This document shows, piece after piece, positions 24,663 to 35,619 of a stretch of DNA of 64,000 nt. Below the pieces are notes generated by a model. The model ran no database searches and was not told the DNA's origin. It worked only from the letters and a program-made list of their open reading frames with translations. The DNA comes from Molossus alvarezi. Lineage: Eukaryota > Chordata > Mammalia > Chiroptera > Molossidae. The stretch lies in the NCBI GenBank assembly GCA_037176705.1, contig CM073885.1, positions 220,298,290-220,362,289 on the forward strand, given 5' to 3'. How positions within the stretch are numbered: the stretch's first letter is position 1; each line of letters begins with the position of its first letter. The translations under genes and the position numbers were made by a program.

Positions 24663-27600
24663 TGTTGCTAGGAAGCCTCTAGGATTCCTATCACCAAATG
24701 TTTCCCATAGGGCAGAGAAGATACTCCTCCCACCTAAGACAGGACGCTTGCAGTTGTAGAAGGGAAGCATAGAGCAGAGGAAGAAAAAGTCCAGCCCTTA
24801 CCATTCCAGAGTATGGTGGGAGTGAGGGGAAGAATGATGGCCAATCACACTGTCAGAACCAAGTTCTGATTTCACCTCTCGGGCCTCAGGCAGAAGAGTC
24901 AAGCATGCGAGGGAGTGAGGGGCATGTCCAGGGCATGGGGAGTCTTGGGTCTGTTGCTCCACTGAGACTCTAGGAGAAGCTCACAGTGGGGAGGGCCTGG
25001 CCCAGATGAATTCACACAGATGTCAGATGCCAGCCAGAAGACTTGAAACGAGGCAGCTCTGATGGGGTGAGATGATCCTGAGGTGAACCCCTGGGCCAGG
25101 GGTTGCTGGGATGAAGAACTTGGCAGACACTAAGGTGTCTGAAGCTAATGTGTGTGTCTGCCAATGGAAGGTTGCCAGGGATCCCCAAGGGCATTACCCA
25201 GGCCAGAGCTGACCATGAATTTAACAGCTGCACCATTCAGCAGTGGAGGTCAGCAGTGCAGGGAAGACCACAGGCAGAGCCTAGAGACCAGGGGACCCTG
25301 TGCCCTAAGACCTGCACTCACCCCGGCCCCAAACCCACAGACACTCATTTGGCAAAGCAGCTGGGCAGCAGAGATGGAAGATGACACGTGAGAAGGGAGC
25401 ATTTTATGTCAGAGACTAATATCCCCTCCAGGGGCTGTTCAAACGACGAGACCAGGCTAGCTTTTAACTTGGTCACGACTAATCCTTTGTTTCCTGGTTA
25501 ACCAGCAAGTTTGGTTTATGTGGAAGACCAGATTAAGTTTAGGCAGGATAAAGAATTCACACCTTTTTCTGTGCATCTAAATTGTTGTGTAACTAGGATT
25601 GGTAGATAAAAATGAGGGACATACTTTTACTAAAAATCAATTGTTATTTATCTGAAATCCAAATATAAACTGGGCATCCTGTGTATTTTAATTTGCTGAA
25701 TCTGGCAAGCCTACAGGTGAACTACTGGGGCACATTTACATGTGGCAATAAGGTGTCAGAGTGTCCCTTCATCACACTGCCTACTTCAGCCCACTAATCT
25801 CAGTCATTGCACAGTCTCATTGTTGTGCCAGTTGAGAGCAACCGACAGAGCTGGACTCCAGTGTGTGCATTCTGGGTTAATCTCTCAGAAACAGTCGGGT
25901 GGCAGAGGAAAACTAGCCTGGGATAAAACCCTCCATACCTGAAACATACCCATCAGGTTCTTTTCACTATATTCAAGACATGGATATTCACGTTTGAACG
26001 GTCACAATACACCTGTAAGATGATTTCCAAAAGTGTGAAGTGAGCATTTGCACTTGGCTTTCAGGACATTTTATGTATCCTTGAACCCCATCTCCAGGGC
26101 CTACCATCCCTTGGCCGCTCTTTGCTGGCTGAACTGGGAGGAATCCTCATGGGAGCTGTGTCAGCCACATGGACTGGCCAAGGTCAGCCTGGAGGTTGAG
26201 GTCACCTTCTGCCCATGACTTGAAGGCTTCTAATAACGACAAGACCCACTTATCTATCCACAGATAGCTTCAACCAATTTGTCACAGAGATAACACCATT
26301 TGGAAGACACTCCTTTATGTTAAGATACTGCTAACCCACAAAATAGCTTTTAAAAATGTGAATAATTGCTTTATTACTGCCATTTTTAAAAATCAATGTA
26401 AGATTGTACTGTTCTCAAAGGACGTCAGCTATTCTTAGCCATGTCTTTGGAGCGTAGCAAGCCGTTGCCCGACAAGTTTCAAAGGGAGCAAGGCACCGAA
26501 AGGCAAGTTTGCATGAGGAACCAGGAAAGAGACAAGTTTCCTCCAGAAGTCAGATCAGACCTCAGCTGCAGTGGTCAGTCTTCCAGGGCTGTGGGTCAGG
26601 ACTTCCAGGTCTAGCCCTCATACTCATCATCATCAAGCATCTACTATTTGGAAGAGAAACGATAAAATCTCCAATGCTCTCGCTTCCCAAAACAATGAAT
26701 GTTCCTACATTTCCATATTAATCAGGTATATGGACTATTTAAAAATTATAGAACAAACTGTCATTAGAATCAAGCTGTGGGGCTTTTTTGTTTTGTTTTG
26801 GGAGAGAGTCAAAAGATGATGAGCTTGTGCTCACATCTTAATAACCATACAACCTCTGTCACTTCTTCCTTCTTGCTGTGTTGTTTCTCCCACTTCTATT
26901 TTTATTGGCACGTGGACTTGCTCCCGTCAAATGCATTAGACAAGATGGGAAGGTTAATTTATTTAAGGGAATGTGAATCAACCCTGCTGGGGAAACAAAG
27001 GCGCCAGTATGTTCTGTTTTGAAAGCAAAACAAACAAAAGCATTGACAGAACCCAGACTGTGGTGGTCCAGAGACTAAAACCCACACTGGTTCAGGGTTT
27101 GAGCAATCACAGAAAACCTGCTCATCTGAACACTTACTGGCTGAAAAGCTTAGGCTTTTGTGTCAGATAGATGGGAGTTCAAATCCACATTTCTTAGAGG
27201 TGCCCTCTTGGCCAGGCTGCCCGATTGCAAGTCTATTTCCTCTTCTATAAAATACAGTAACACTTATACCTATTTTATGGGGTTATTGTGAGCATTGAAT
27301 GAGAGAAATGCTAACAGGTGAGAGCTTACTAGAATTATTTATTAAAGGTGATAGGCTAATTCATAAATCAAAACTGATTCTTAGGAATAATATTCTACAT
27401 TTGGTCCAGGATAATCTACTTCTTCAGAACCTACTATGAATCTTATGAAGATGAAAGCCTGGTGGTCAAGTTCAATCACTTCCTGCATAGTCAACGCCAA
27501 GTGTCCCCATTCTTTTATCCCATTTTCTTCATTTTAGAATATTAATCCCAAGAAATTTTAATTCTAATACCATCTATATTTCCTACATTTAGGGGTATCC

Positions 27601-28300
27601 ATGAACTATTACACCAGAAGTAAAGAACTCTCACTATTGTTGGACTATTCCAAACACATCAAAGAGAAGAGAGCCGTTTCTGGACATTTTATTAAAAGGT
27701 GTCAAAATTACATTTGCGACTACAGGATGCCCTGTAAATTCACGTTGGCAAAGGGGGAAAATATAAGACGGTCTAAACAAAACAAAGCACTGTGGGTCTG
27801 ACATTCCTGAACATGAGCTTATTTTTCTGTTCATTAGTATCTCGTGGAGTGACTTGGAGTTTGTGACCTCTGCCCCTGACTTTGAGACAGTGATGGAAAG
27901 GGGACAAGGAGTCATGAAGCAAAGGTTGAAAGGGCCCTTAATCTAAACAGCTCAGGTCTCGGTCAGGATGCTGCTGACCGTTCACCTTCACAGGGGTGCA
28001 GCCAGGCGGCTCTTTCCAGGAGCCCCGCAGACCGACGTCGGTCCCCATGCCTCACCCAGTCAGCATTGTTGTTAGAAGGTGTCAGATGGGAGACTGTGTA
28101 AACAGAGTGACAGGGAGGCCATTCCTGCTTAGTGAACTGTACCAGAGAGGGGTCTATTTTTAGAAACGGCTTCGAGCTGCTATGCCCTTGGAAAGCAGGC
28201 CGGCCACACACTATCGCTATTTTTGAACATTTCCGTGCGTTTGGGTTGTGTTCTAACATGTTTGTGAAGGAGTTCAGAGAGGATAAGAACCATTCCTGAT
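24663..28300. other. Intronic sequence, nearly repeat-free
   Basis: Only the MIR at 27.1-27.3 kb is clear. The region at 24.8-25.4 kb is GC-richer with overlapping short frames in two phases and no domain. A piece ending ctgctgaatctggcaagcct-like at about 25.7 kb may be an old DNA-transposon end. Confidence 0.45.
27135..27335 (+). mobile_element. MIR SINE
   Basis: gatgggagttcaaatccac, ctatttcctcttctataaaa and ggttattgtgagcattgaat form a MIR in plus orientation. Confidence 0.8.
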
Positions 28301-28428
28301 CTCAATTTTTTTTTTAACTTTTAATTTTTTTATTAATTCATTTTTGTTACAGATGTTTCTCCTTTTCCCCCCATTGACACCCTCCTCCCGATTCCCTGCC
28401 CTGCCCTTGCCCTGTCCCCAGAATTACC
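28301..28428 (-). mobile_element. Short 5'-truncated L1 tail (minus)
   Basis: Poly-T, then ttattaattcatttttgttac and a C-rich pyrimidine stretch, the look of a bat L1 3' end on the opposite strand. It is flanked by gatctcaattt at 28297-28307 and again at about 28430-28440, a probable TSD. Confidence 0.6.
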
Positions 28429-28925
28429 CGATCTCAATTTAAAGTTAAAAATCTGAATTCTGGATTTTACTTACACCTCATGGCCAAGAAGCATGAAGCT
28501 AGTCTTTCATTTCGAGGAATGACCATGGAGTTGCTAAACTGATGCGGATCCCAAGCTTTTGGGTCTTATGTGGGTCTAGGAGACAAGGAAAGACCCACAG
28601 GAAGGACCTGACGCAGCCGAAGGAAGCTGGGACATTCCATGCCTCAGGCTGCCTGCCTCAGTGAGCCGCAGCCTCGCCTGGCAAATGTGTTAAAAAGCAG
28701 ACCCCCCCCCCCAGGCTGGTTTAGATTTAGCAAAGATCACAGACATTTGCATGTAAAACAGGCACCCCAGCTGATTTTGACGCAAGTTGTCTGAAGTTCA
28801 CACTATGATGAAGAACTGTTACAGGAAAACATGAAAGATGCTGTGAGAAGGGAGAATCGTCGAATAAAACACGGACACACCAAATGATCAGCTCTGCCAG
28901 CAACTAGATAAGCAGAGCCGTCTGA

Positions 28926-29117
28926 CAGCGGTTCTCACCCTTCCTGATGCCGCGACCCTTTAACACAGTTCCTCATATTGTGGCGACCCCCAGCCATAAA
29001 ATTGTTTTTATTACTACTTCATAACTGTAATTTTGCTACTGTTATGTCTTAGGCGACCCCTGTGAAAGGGTCGTTCTACCCCCAAAGGGGTCATGACCCA
29101 CAGGTTGAGAACCGCTG
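28926..29117 (+). mobile_element. SPIN-type miniature hAT transposon, copy A
   Basis: The termini cagcggttctca and tgagaaccgctg are near-perfect inverted repeats, and the interior shares the SPIN sequence of copy B, including ggcgacccctgtgaaaggg. The copy is about 30 bp shorter because the central hairpin segment of copy B is missing. The 8-bp flanks (ccgtctga and gattatag) do not match, so the TSD has decayed or one end has been rearranged. Confidence 0.9.
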
Positions 29118-29649
29118 GATTATAGCAAAGAAGCACTCTGGCCTTGGAGTGATTCCAGACATACTGACTTGCTGTTAGAAAACCTGGCTCCTCTTCCTAA
29201 GTCTGTCTCTAGTCCTGTGACCTAAGGCTAAGTCCTTCCATTTCTGGGTGCTTTAACTTTTACAAAGCAGGCAGCTCTCCAGAATGACCCCTCTGGGAGT
29301 CAGAAGAGAGGCTTTGCCCGTGACCTCTGACCTCCACCCCCATACAAAAGTTATTTTACGTCTCCAGACATTAGCATGCCACCTTTTCCCACTGCTTTCC
29401 CCACTCTGACAGCCCTGATCTCTGTCCAGCCTGGGTATGACTTTCATTGGCAGGAAACAGCAGCCCGTCCACCTTGAATCTTGCTCTCGCCCACCGCTCT
29501 TAGGCTTTGCTGCAGGAAAACCGGGCTCAAGGTAGGGAAGAAGCCCCTTCTCTTAGGAAAGGGCGGAAATGCCTCCACTTACGTGCCTGAGCACTGGTCC
29601 CGCAGCCGCGCAGCAACTACCGCTGATCGAATGAAAGTGCACCAGACCA

Positions 29650-29860
29650 CAGCCCAGGCTTTTTGTTTACACCCTTTGTCTTTATTGTTACCACCTTCAT
29701 ACAAAGGAGAGATGATTGTCTTCACTTCCCAGAGGGAAAAGGGAAACGTGAGAGATGAAGTCAGTTGGCTCAAACCTCACAGGAAGGGTCAAGGCTGCAA
29801 ACTGTTCCTTCTGATTCAAAGCCAGTGCCTAACCACTGCACAGCACTGCGCCGGAGGGGA
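29650..29860. mobile_element. Possible MIR relic
   Basis: cttcacttcccagagggaaa, aggctgcaaactgttccttc and gccagtgcctaaccactgc keep the MIR order. It underlies part of the longest open frame of the window and argues that the frame is not a gene. Confidence 0.55.
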
Positions 29861-30289
29861 GGGTGCCATTGGAAATGAACCCGAGTCTTCATGTGACAAG
29901 GACTGCAAAGGCCCTGATTCCAGTGAGGCTTCTAAAAGCTGGGGCACAGAGAAGGGTGGGCCCTGTCGAAGGCCGGATCCTGAAAGCCAGGCTCCAGGAC
30001 CTAACTCCCAGGCAAGGCCCCAAGAGAGCACCTTAGCAAGGGGAGGCACAGGGCAGAAAGGTTCGAGGGGATTAGGTCGACCTCATTCACAGGAGGGAGA
30101 AATGCCTTCAAATATGGTTTGGGTTTTCTTTTGGTGAAGGATACAGGTAAAAAGTGTGGTCAGCTTAGCGATGAGACTCTAGACCATAAGGGAAGAGAGA
30201 GGGGCAGTGAGGACGAGCCCAGCCTGCCCAGCCTGATGAAATCTTAATGCAGGAAAAGGACTAACTCTGTCTAATGACATAATTCCTAA

Positions 30290-30470
30290 CAGCCAACATT
30301 TCTACAGCAACCTACTACCCCAGTGAGGGAGATGTTGTTATCACACCCACTTTCCAGATGAAATACTGCAGAGGTTAAGGCACTTGACGAGTAAATTATA
30401 AATATGGGATTGAAACTCAGGCCACTTGGCTCAGAGCTGGTGCTCCTAACCACCCAGCCACTCAGCTGCT
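30290..30470 (+). mobile_element. MIR SINE
   Basis: ccactttccagatgaaatac, gcagaggttaaggcacttga and ctcaggccacttggctcag are MIR blocks. Confidence 0.75.
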
Positions 30471-31527
30471 ACAGGGTATGTTTGTTTTCATTTCACAAAC
30501 ATTCACTGAGCACATGCTAGGGGCTCATTCCATTCCAGGTACTGGGGACACCACACGGAACAGAATCTAGGCGCTTATATTCTGATGAGGAGACAATGAA
30601 TAACTTTGTGAGTATATGTCTCCCAGGTGAAAGATGAAAATATGAGTGCTGGGGTGTGATAGGGAGGGGCCGCAGCTTGTAAGTGACTGCACAGGGAAGA
30701 CTGACATGTGAGAAAATGCCCAAAGGAAGTGAGGGGACAAGTCAAAAGGGTATAATTAATTTTAAAAATTGGATTTTTGTTTTTGTTTAAAAGCTTAAGT
30801 AACATGCATCCACGAGTGAATAAAACAGTGATTCTCTTTCATTATCTGCTCCGGTAAGTTATAAGGGTGAAGAATGAAAGGTTATGAAAATGTGTCACTC
30901 CCATGACAATTCTTCGAGACTCTCTTGGGTGTCCAGAGCTTGCGGGCCCTTCTTATTTATAATCAATAGATAACAATGACTGATTCCTAAGCGACACCTG
31001 TAAAGAAACATTCCAAAGAGTCTTTTCAAAGTGCTCCTTAGAAAGAATCACAGCCTTCATGAAAAACAACCCAGCAACCTTTCTACATAAACAATAAACA
31101 CACTAACCAAGCAACCATCACGGGAGGATAACTTTAGACCTCCCACCCACTAAGCAAAGACAGCGCCAGACAGGAGTTTGACAGCAGAATAAGGGGGTGG
31201 GGGGGGGCTGCCTTTTTCTAACACCCTGACTAACGTCCCAGCAGCTAGTGGAGAGAGACATGGGCCTCTAGATCAGAGAGGCAGTTGAACAAACATTTCC
31301 ATGGCAGAGGCAAAGTCACAAAGAGCTGGTCTTACAGGTATAATTGTACAGAGGACTCACTAGACTCTTCCAGACTGCCACATGCTAGAGCAGCAGAAGC
31401 AACAGAACCATGAAGAGAGAGGTGGCAATGAATACCTATTTGAAGTCAACACTTTAGTTAGCGATGGTCAAGGGAAAAACCTTGGGTCATCTGAAGTCAG
31501 AAGGACCCAGGGGTTTCTCTGTCTTTT

Positions 31528-31750
31528 TTTTTCTATTTATCATCAGATAGAGTGGGAGGGAGGGAGAAAGAGAAACAGAGAGACAGAGAGAAACATTGAT
31601 GTGATAGAGCAATATTAACTGGTTGCCTCCCACACAACCCAACCAGGGCAGGGGATGAACCACAGCAGAAGTACGTGCCCTTGACTGAAATCGAACACAA
31701 GACTCATTGGTCCGTGGGCCGACACTCTAACTGCTGAGCCATACCAGCCA
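31528..31750 (-). mobile_element. VES SINE, 3' end shortened
   Basis: The minus copy starts at ctatttatcatcagatag, lacking the atcctc...gagg box, and runs to the head ggctggtatggctcag. The TSD gggtttctctgtctttt lies at 31511-31527 and 31751-31767. Confidence 0.94.
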
Positions 31751-32429
31751 GGGTTTCTCTGTCTTTTGAAGGCTAAGTGCCTGCATAGGGTTCTTAATGC
31801 TCCCAAACCTATACTTTAAGCCTCTTCCCCAGCACCTTATTAGGACACCTATGATCTTGGAGCAGCCATAATTAAGACATAAAAACATATAATCCAGAAG
31901 GAAAGTGAAACTGGAATTATCCAGAACAGAAGAAAACTGCCAGTCCCGTCAAAGCTCTGATTTCCCATGAAGGATACCGGACCCCATTTCTCTGCCCCTC
32001 ACTCCACTCATGCTAAGGCTATCCACAGTGTGCTTTTTAAAATCAGGAACTGACGAAGCACAGGAATATGCCAGAAGGCCACACAGACGCCCAATGCTTA
32101 TTCCACTCTAGTGACTCTTGACATTGTCTTCATGTACTAGGTCCTGTCAGATCGAATAAGTTCAATGACACAGAGCTGTCTTTCTTTCATGGTGTGTCTC
32201 ATGGGGGCACCATCCAGAAATGACATGGAAAGTAAAATGGCAACTGCAGTGTGATGGGTATGGTTTTAGCCCCTCAAACAGCTGGACAACCCCAAAACCT
32301 GCTGGTAAAAATGAACTGATAATGGCTCAGGTCACTGGCGTTGGTGCTGCCCACCGACAACCTCTCCCCTGCCCACTCCCATTTAGTAGTACTAACATCA
32401 CTTAATGAGCTTAAAAAAAAATCCCAGCC

Positions 32430-32698
32430 GTCCCTCGCCAGTCCGCACTTCGACTTTTGCAGCTTCACTCTATCGCGGTTTTTCAAATATATTCATTAAA
32501 AAGTTGATCGAGACAGTGGAAATGATACAGAGTGCTTGGTTGTCTGAGTCAATTACATACCCCTAATTACAATTAAAACTAAACTTACTGTACGTATGGA
32601 CTGTAGGCCTATGTATTCGAGCGCCCCAGGAAGCCTTCAACTGCAGGTGCAACCGCTAGAGTCTGGAACGGATTAACCGCGATAACCGAGGGACTACA
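32430..32698. mobile_element. Tigger-like (TcMar) non-autonomous DNA transposon
   Basis: The ends pair as cagccgtccctcgcc on the left and, read in reverse complement on the right, gtagtccctcggttatcgcgg. Inside are ctatcgcggtttttcaaat and a cgcgataaccgagggact end, a style common to Tigger-type elements. There is no transposase frame. Family name is uncertain. Confidence 0.6.
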
Positions 32699-32994
32699 CC
32701 TCCATATAGCAGTAACGAGGAACAGAACTCTCAGAGATGCAAGGGCAGGGGCCACCCTCGGCACAGGCAGCCCCCTCAGATCCCCGACAGTCCTGAAACT
32801 CAGCAGCAGGGGTCTTTGAGTTTGTGCTTAGCCCCCCACTTTAAAAGTCTTTGTTGTACTCCTCCCCTCTCTGCCAGCTTTCTCGTTTCTCCTGAGACTT
32901 TCCTTAAATCGCCTTCCTCTGTGTGCCTTTCCTCTGCCCCCTGGTCTCTCGACCGCCTCACCGTTTCTCTTCATCACTTCGACTTACAGCTTGA

Positions 32995-33185
32995 ACCAGT
33001 GGGTCTCAAACATTCCTGCACCTTGGAATCACCCCGGCAGCTTACAGACTGTCCAGTGCCAGGATGCACTTTACACCAAGTAAGTTAGAATCTGGGGGCT
33101 GGGACCCAGGCATCTGTTTATTTTTTTTAAAATTAACTCCCTATGTAACTGCAATGTGTAGCCAAGTTTGAGAAAGAGCAGCTTT
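32995..33185 (+). mobile_element. MER5-like hAT-Charlie relic
   Basis: Starts accagtgggtctcaaacatt and includes cttggaatcaccccggcagc, then a gccaagtttgagaaagagca end. These are the recognisable MER5 blocks in plus orientation. Confidence 0.78.
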
Positions 33186-33199
33186 AAACCATTTTGATT

Positions 33200-35000
33200 C
33201 AAGGATGCAGAATTACAAATTTTTGGTTCATATTCTAAATCCGTATCATCCCAACTTATTTTAGCGGACGCCCCACATTTAGAATGGGGGGAAAGGATTC
33301 CACCGTACCTCTTATGTGATCTCAGAACTCAGACTTCAGCTCCTGAGGCTCAGACAGGCATCTGAGTGCCATTCTTTCCTGGTTGGGCATGGAGTGGTGA
33401 CCCCTGCTTGGAATATATTTGTCTGCAGTAAAATCATGTTATCCCAGGAATGAAACCAGGTCTTTTATTATCAAACCTCCTTCACTGGGAAACAATACAG
33501 CATTCCTTTGTGTGTGGCTAGTGTTCAGGGCACAGCCAGTGAGCATGTGTAACCCAGTGAGTGAAAATAGCATTATCATTATATGCTACAGCAAAAAATG
33601 TCCCTTTTCTCATTACCGTGAAGGAGTCTAATTGCATACCTCTCAGGAAACCCAATAATGTGTTACATGAATTTTCCATGGGAAGGAACAACTGGTTAGG
33701 AAATCAAATACTATACTTCTAGACAGTGACATTCAAACCTAGGACTCCAGGGAAGCCAAACACTGCTCTGGTATGGTCCCAGCAGGATTGAAATACCTCC
33801 TCAAAGCATACTGAGCAAATTCCCATGATGCCAGGCCTCTTGGAAAAGTTTCTGGGGGTCAAAGGCCACTGCAGCTGCCTCCTTCCCCTCCTCTCAACCA
33901 CTTGCTCAAGTGGAAAAAAATGTTTGAAGGGTAAGTTACCACAGTTCTCAGTTATACCGATTTCCCCTCTGGGGAAGTCTGATCCTGGGTCCTAGGGTGC
34001 AATGCAAACTGGGCTGCAACTTGGGGTCTGTGTTCGTGTCCCAGAGGTTTGCTGGTCCTTTGCTCAAATTGAAAAATGCAAAGAGTAGAACAAAAGGACA
34101 CATGAAGTAATGGTGGGGGGCCACGGGCGGAGAAGAAGGTCATCCCCAGTGCTAGGGAGGCACACGGAGGTGGGGGTATCAATCGCGACATGGAAAACTC
34201 ACAATGGTCACAAGTTACACGGCCACCACACTGGCTGCCACCAGAGCCGCGCTCTCCTCAGAAAGCGCTCGTATGACACACCCCTTCCGGCTCATCGGTG
34301 GAGGACTAAGCCACCCAGGATGGCACAGGGCCCTTTGGAGTATCTTGACACAGGCAATTCTTGGGACTTACACTGGGCACGAGTCTTCCTCGTTTGGTTT
34401 CTGTGTCCAGGTGAGAAGACGGCGGCCGCCTGTGTTACAGACACAGGTGAGCACCGGGAGCTTCGAGAACAGTTGCACATTTGCCTGTTTGTACATTGTG
34501 ATTGCTCTGCTTCTGTTTGTCCTCAGCTCCCACTGCCGGCCCACTTGAGAGTTATTTTTTGACGTAATTTCCCAAAGGCCACATTGTGTGATCTAAAGAA
34601 CATTACCTTCTCCGAACGCTTGGCCTGCGCTGTGTGTGCCTATACAACCTAACCTTCTAATCTATTGGAACAAAGACGCCCCAGAAAATGGAAGGCAGTC
34701 GCCCAGAGAGCCCCCATCTGCAGCCACAGGGTCCTTTACTGTCGCTCAGTCCCCCACCAATGAGCTCCAACTTGTTTTAGAATCAGAACTTTCTACTTAA
34801 TCAGTCCAAAGAACACGGTCTTCTTTTTAAATCCCAATTCTGAACTTCGGTCTAGTGTAAAATGTAGTCTTTTAAAACTACATTTCCTCTTAGCAAAAAG
34901 GCTATAATCAGACATTGTACAACCTGTTCTCATTTGCACAAACCAGTCGAATCGGTGCCTTAACTAGAATAATCGTAAGAGAATACAATCAGATAAATTT
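33200..35000. other. Intronic sequence without recognised elements
   Basis: Frames of 150 and 114 residues at 34110-34562 overlap in different phases and show no domain, signal peptide or acceptor/donor pair. I see nothing else I can name. Confidence 0.45.
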
Positions 35001-35004
35001 GGAG

Positions 35005-35140
35005 TAATGACTTAATCATTTATTACAATGAGGCATTTTCATATACATTACCTCATTTCATCCTTACAGCATTATCAGTAGGGAAGATATTATTACTGTT
35101 CTTCACTTTAAGAAGAAACTGAGTCTCAAGAGAGACTGAC
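35005..35140. mobile_element. MIR SINE
   Basis: attacctcatttcatcctta and ttcactttaagaagaaactg are MIR blocks. Confidence 0.75.
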
Positions 35141-35358
35141 TTGTGCCCATGAACCACGACCAGACACACAGAGCTGAGGTTGGGTGTAAACGATGTGGAC
35201 GTCTCGCCTGCATGCTGCTCACCATTTCACCTCTGGGAACGGCAGCTTGGAGCTGGCATAGAGACTGTCCATTTATAAGGAAAAACAGATACTTTTTATG
35301 TTCTAGAAAATTTCAAGCCTCCCTTCAAACCTTGTTGCCTTAAAAATAGAGAGTTCTG

Positions 35359-35608
35359 CCCTGGCCGGTTTGGCTCAGCGGTTAGAGTGTCGGCCTGCAG
35401 TCCTGAGAGACCCGGGCTCGTTTCCCACTAAGGGCACGTACCTCGGTTGCAGTTTGTCCCCGGCCCTGGTCGGTTGTGCGGGTGGCAACCACTCGATGTG
35501 TCCCTTCACATCGATGTTTCTCTCTCTCTCTTCCTCTCTCTCTCTCCCACTCTACCTGAACAAAAAATGGAAAAATGTCCTCGGGTGAGGATAAAAAAAA
35601 AAAAAAAA
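35359..35608 (+). mobile_element. VES SINE (young-looking subfamily)
   Basis: Complete copy: head ccctggccggtttggctcagcgg and end gtcctcgggtgaggat plus 17 A. The TSD agagagttctg lies at 35348-35358 and 35609-35619. Confidence 0.95.
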
Positions 35609-35619
35609 AGAGAGTTCTG

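Noticed and set aside
29481..30137. A 218-residue open frame on plus, among the longest of the window
   Set aside because: It overlaps a probable MIR relic, shows no domain, and its composition is that of random intron. No splice-site pair or promoter supports it.
34110..34562. Overlapping frames of 150 and 114 residues
   Set aside because: Two phases open over the same bases, with no domain or signal peptide convincing enough to support a gene.
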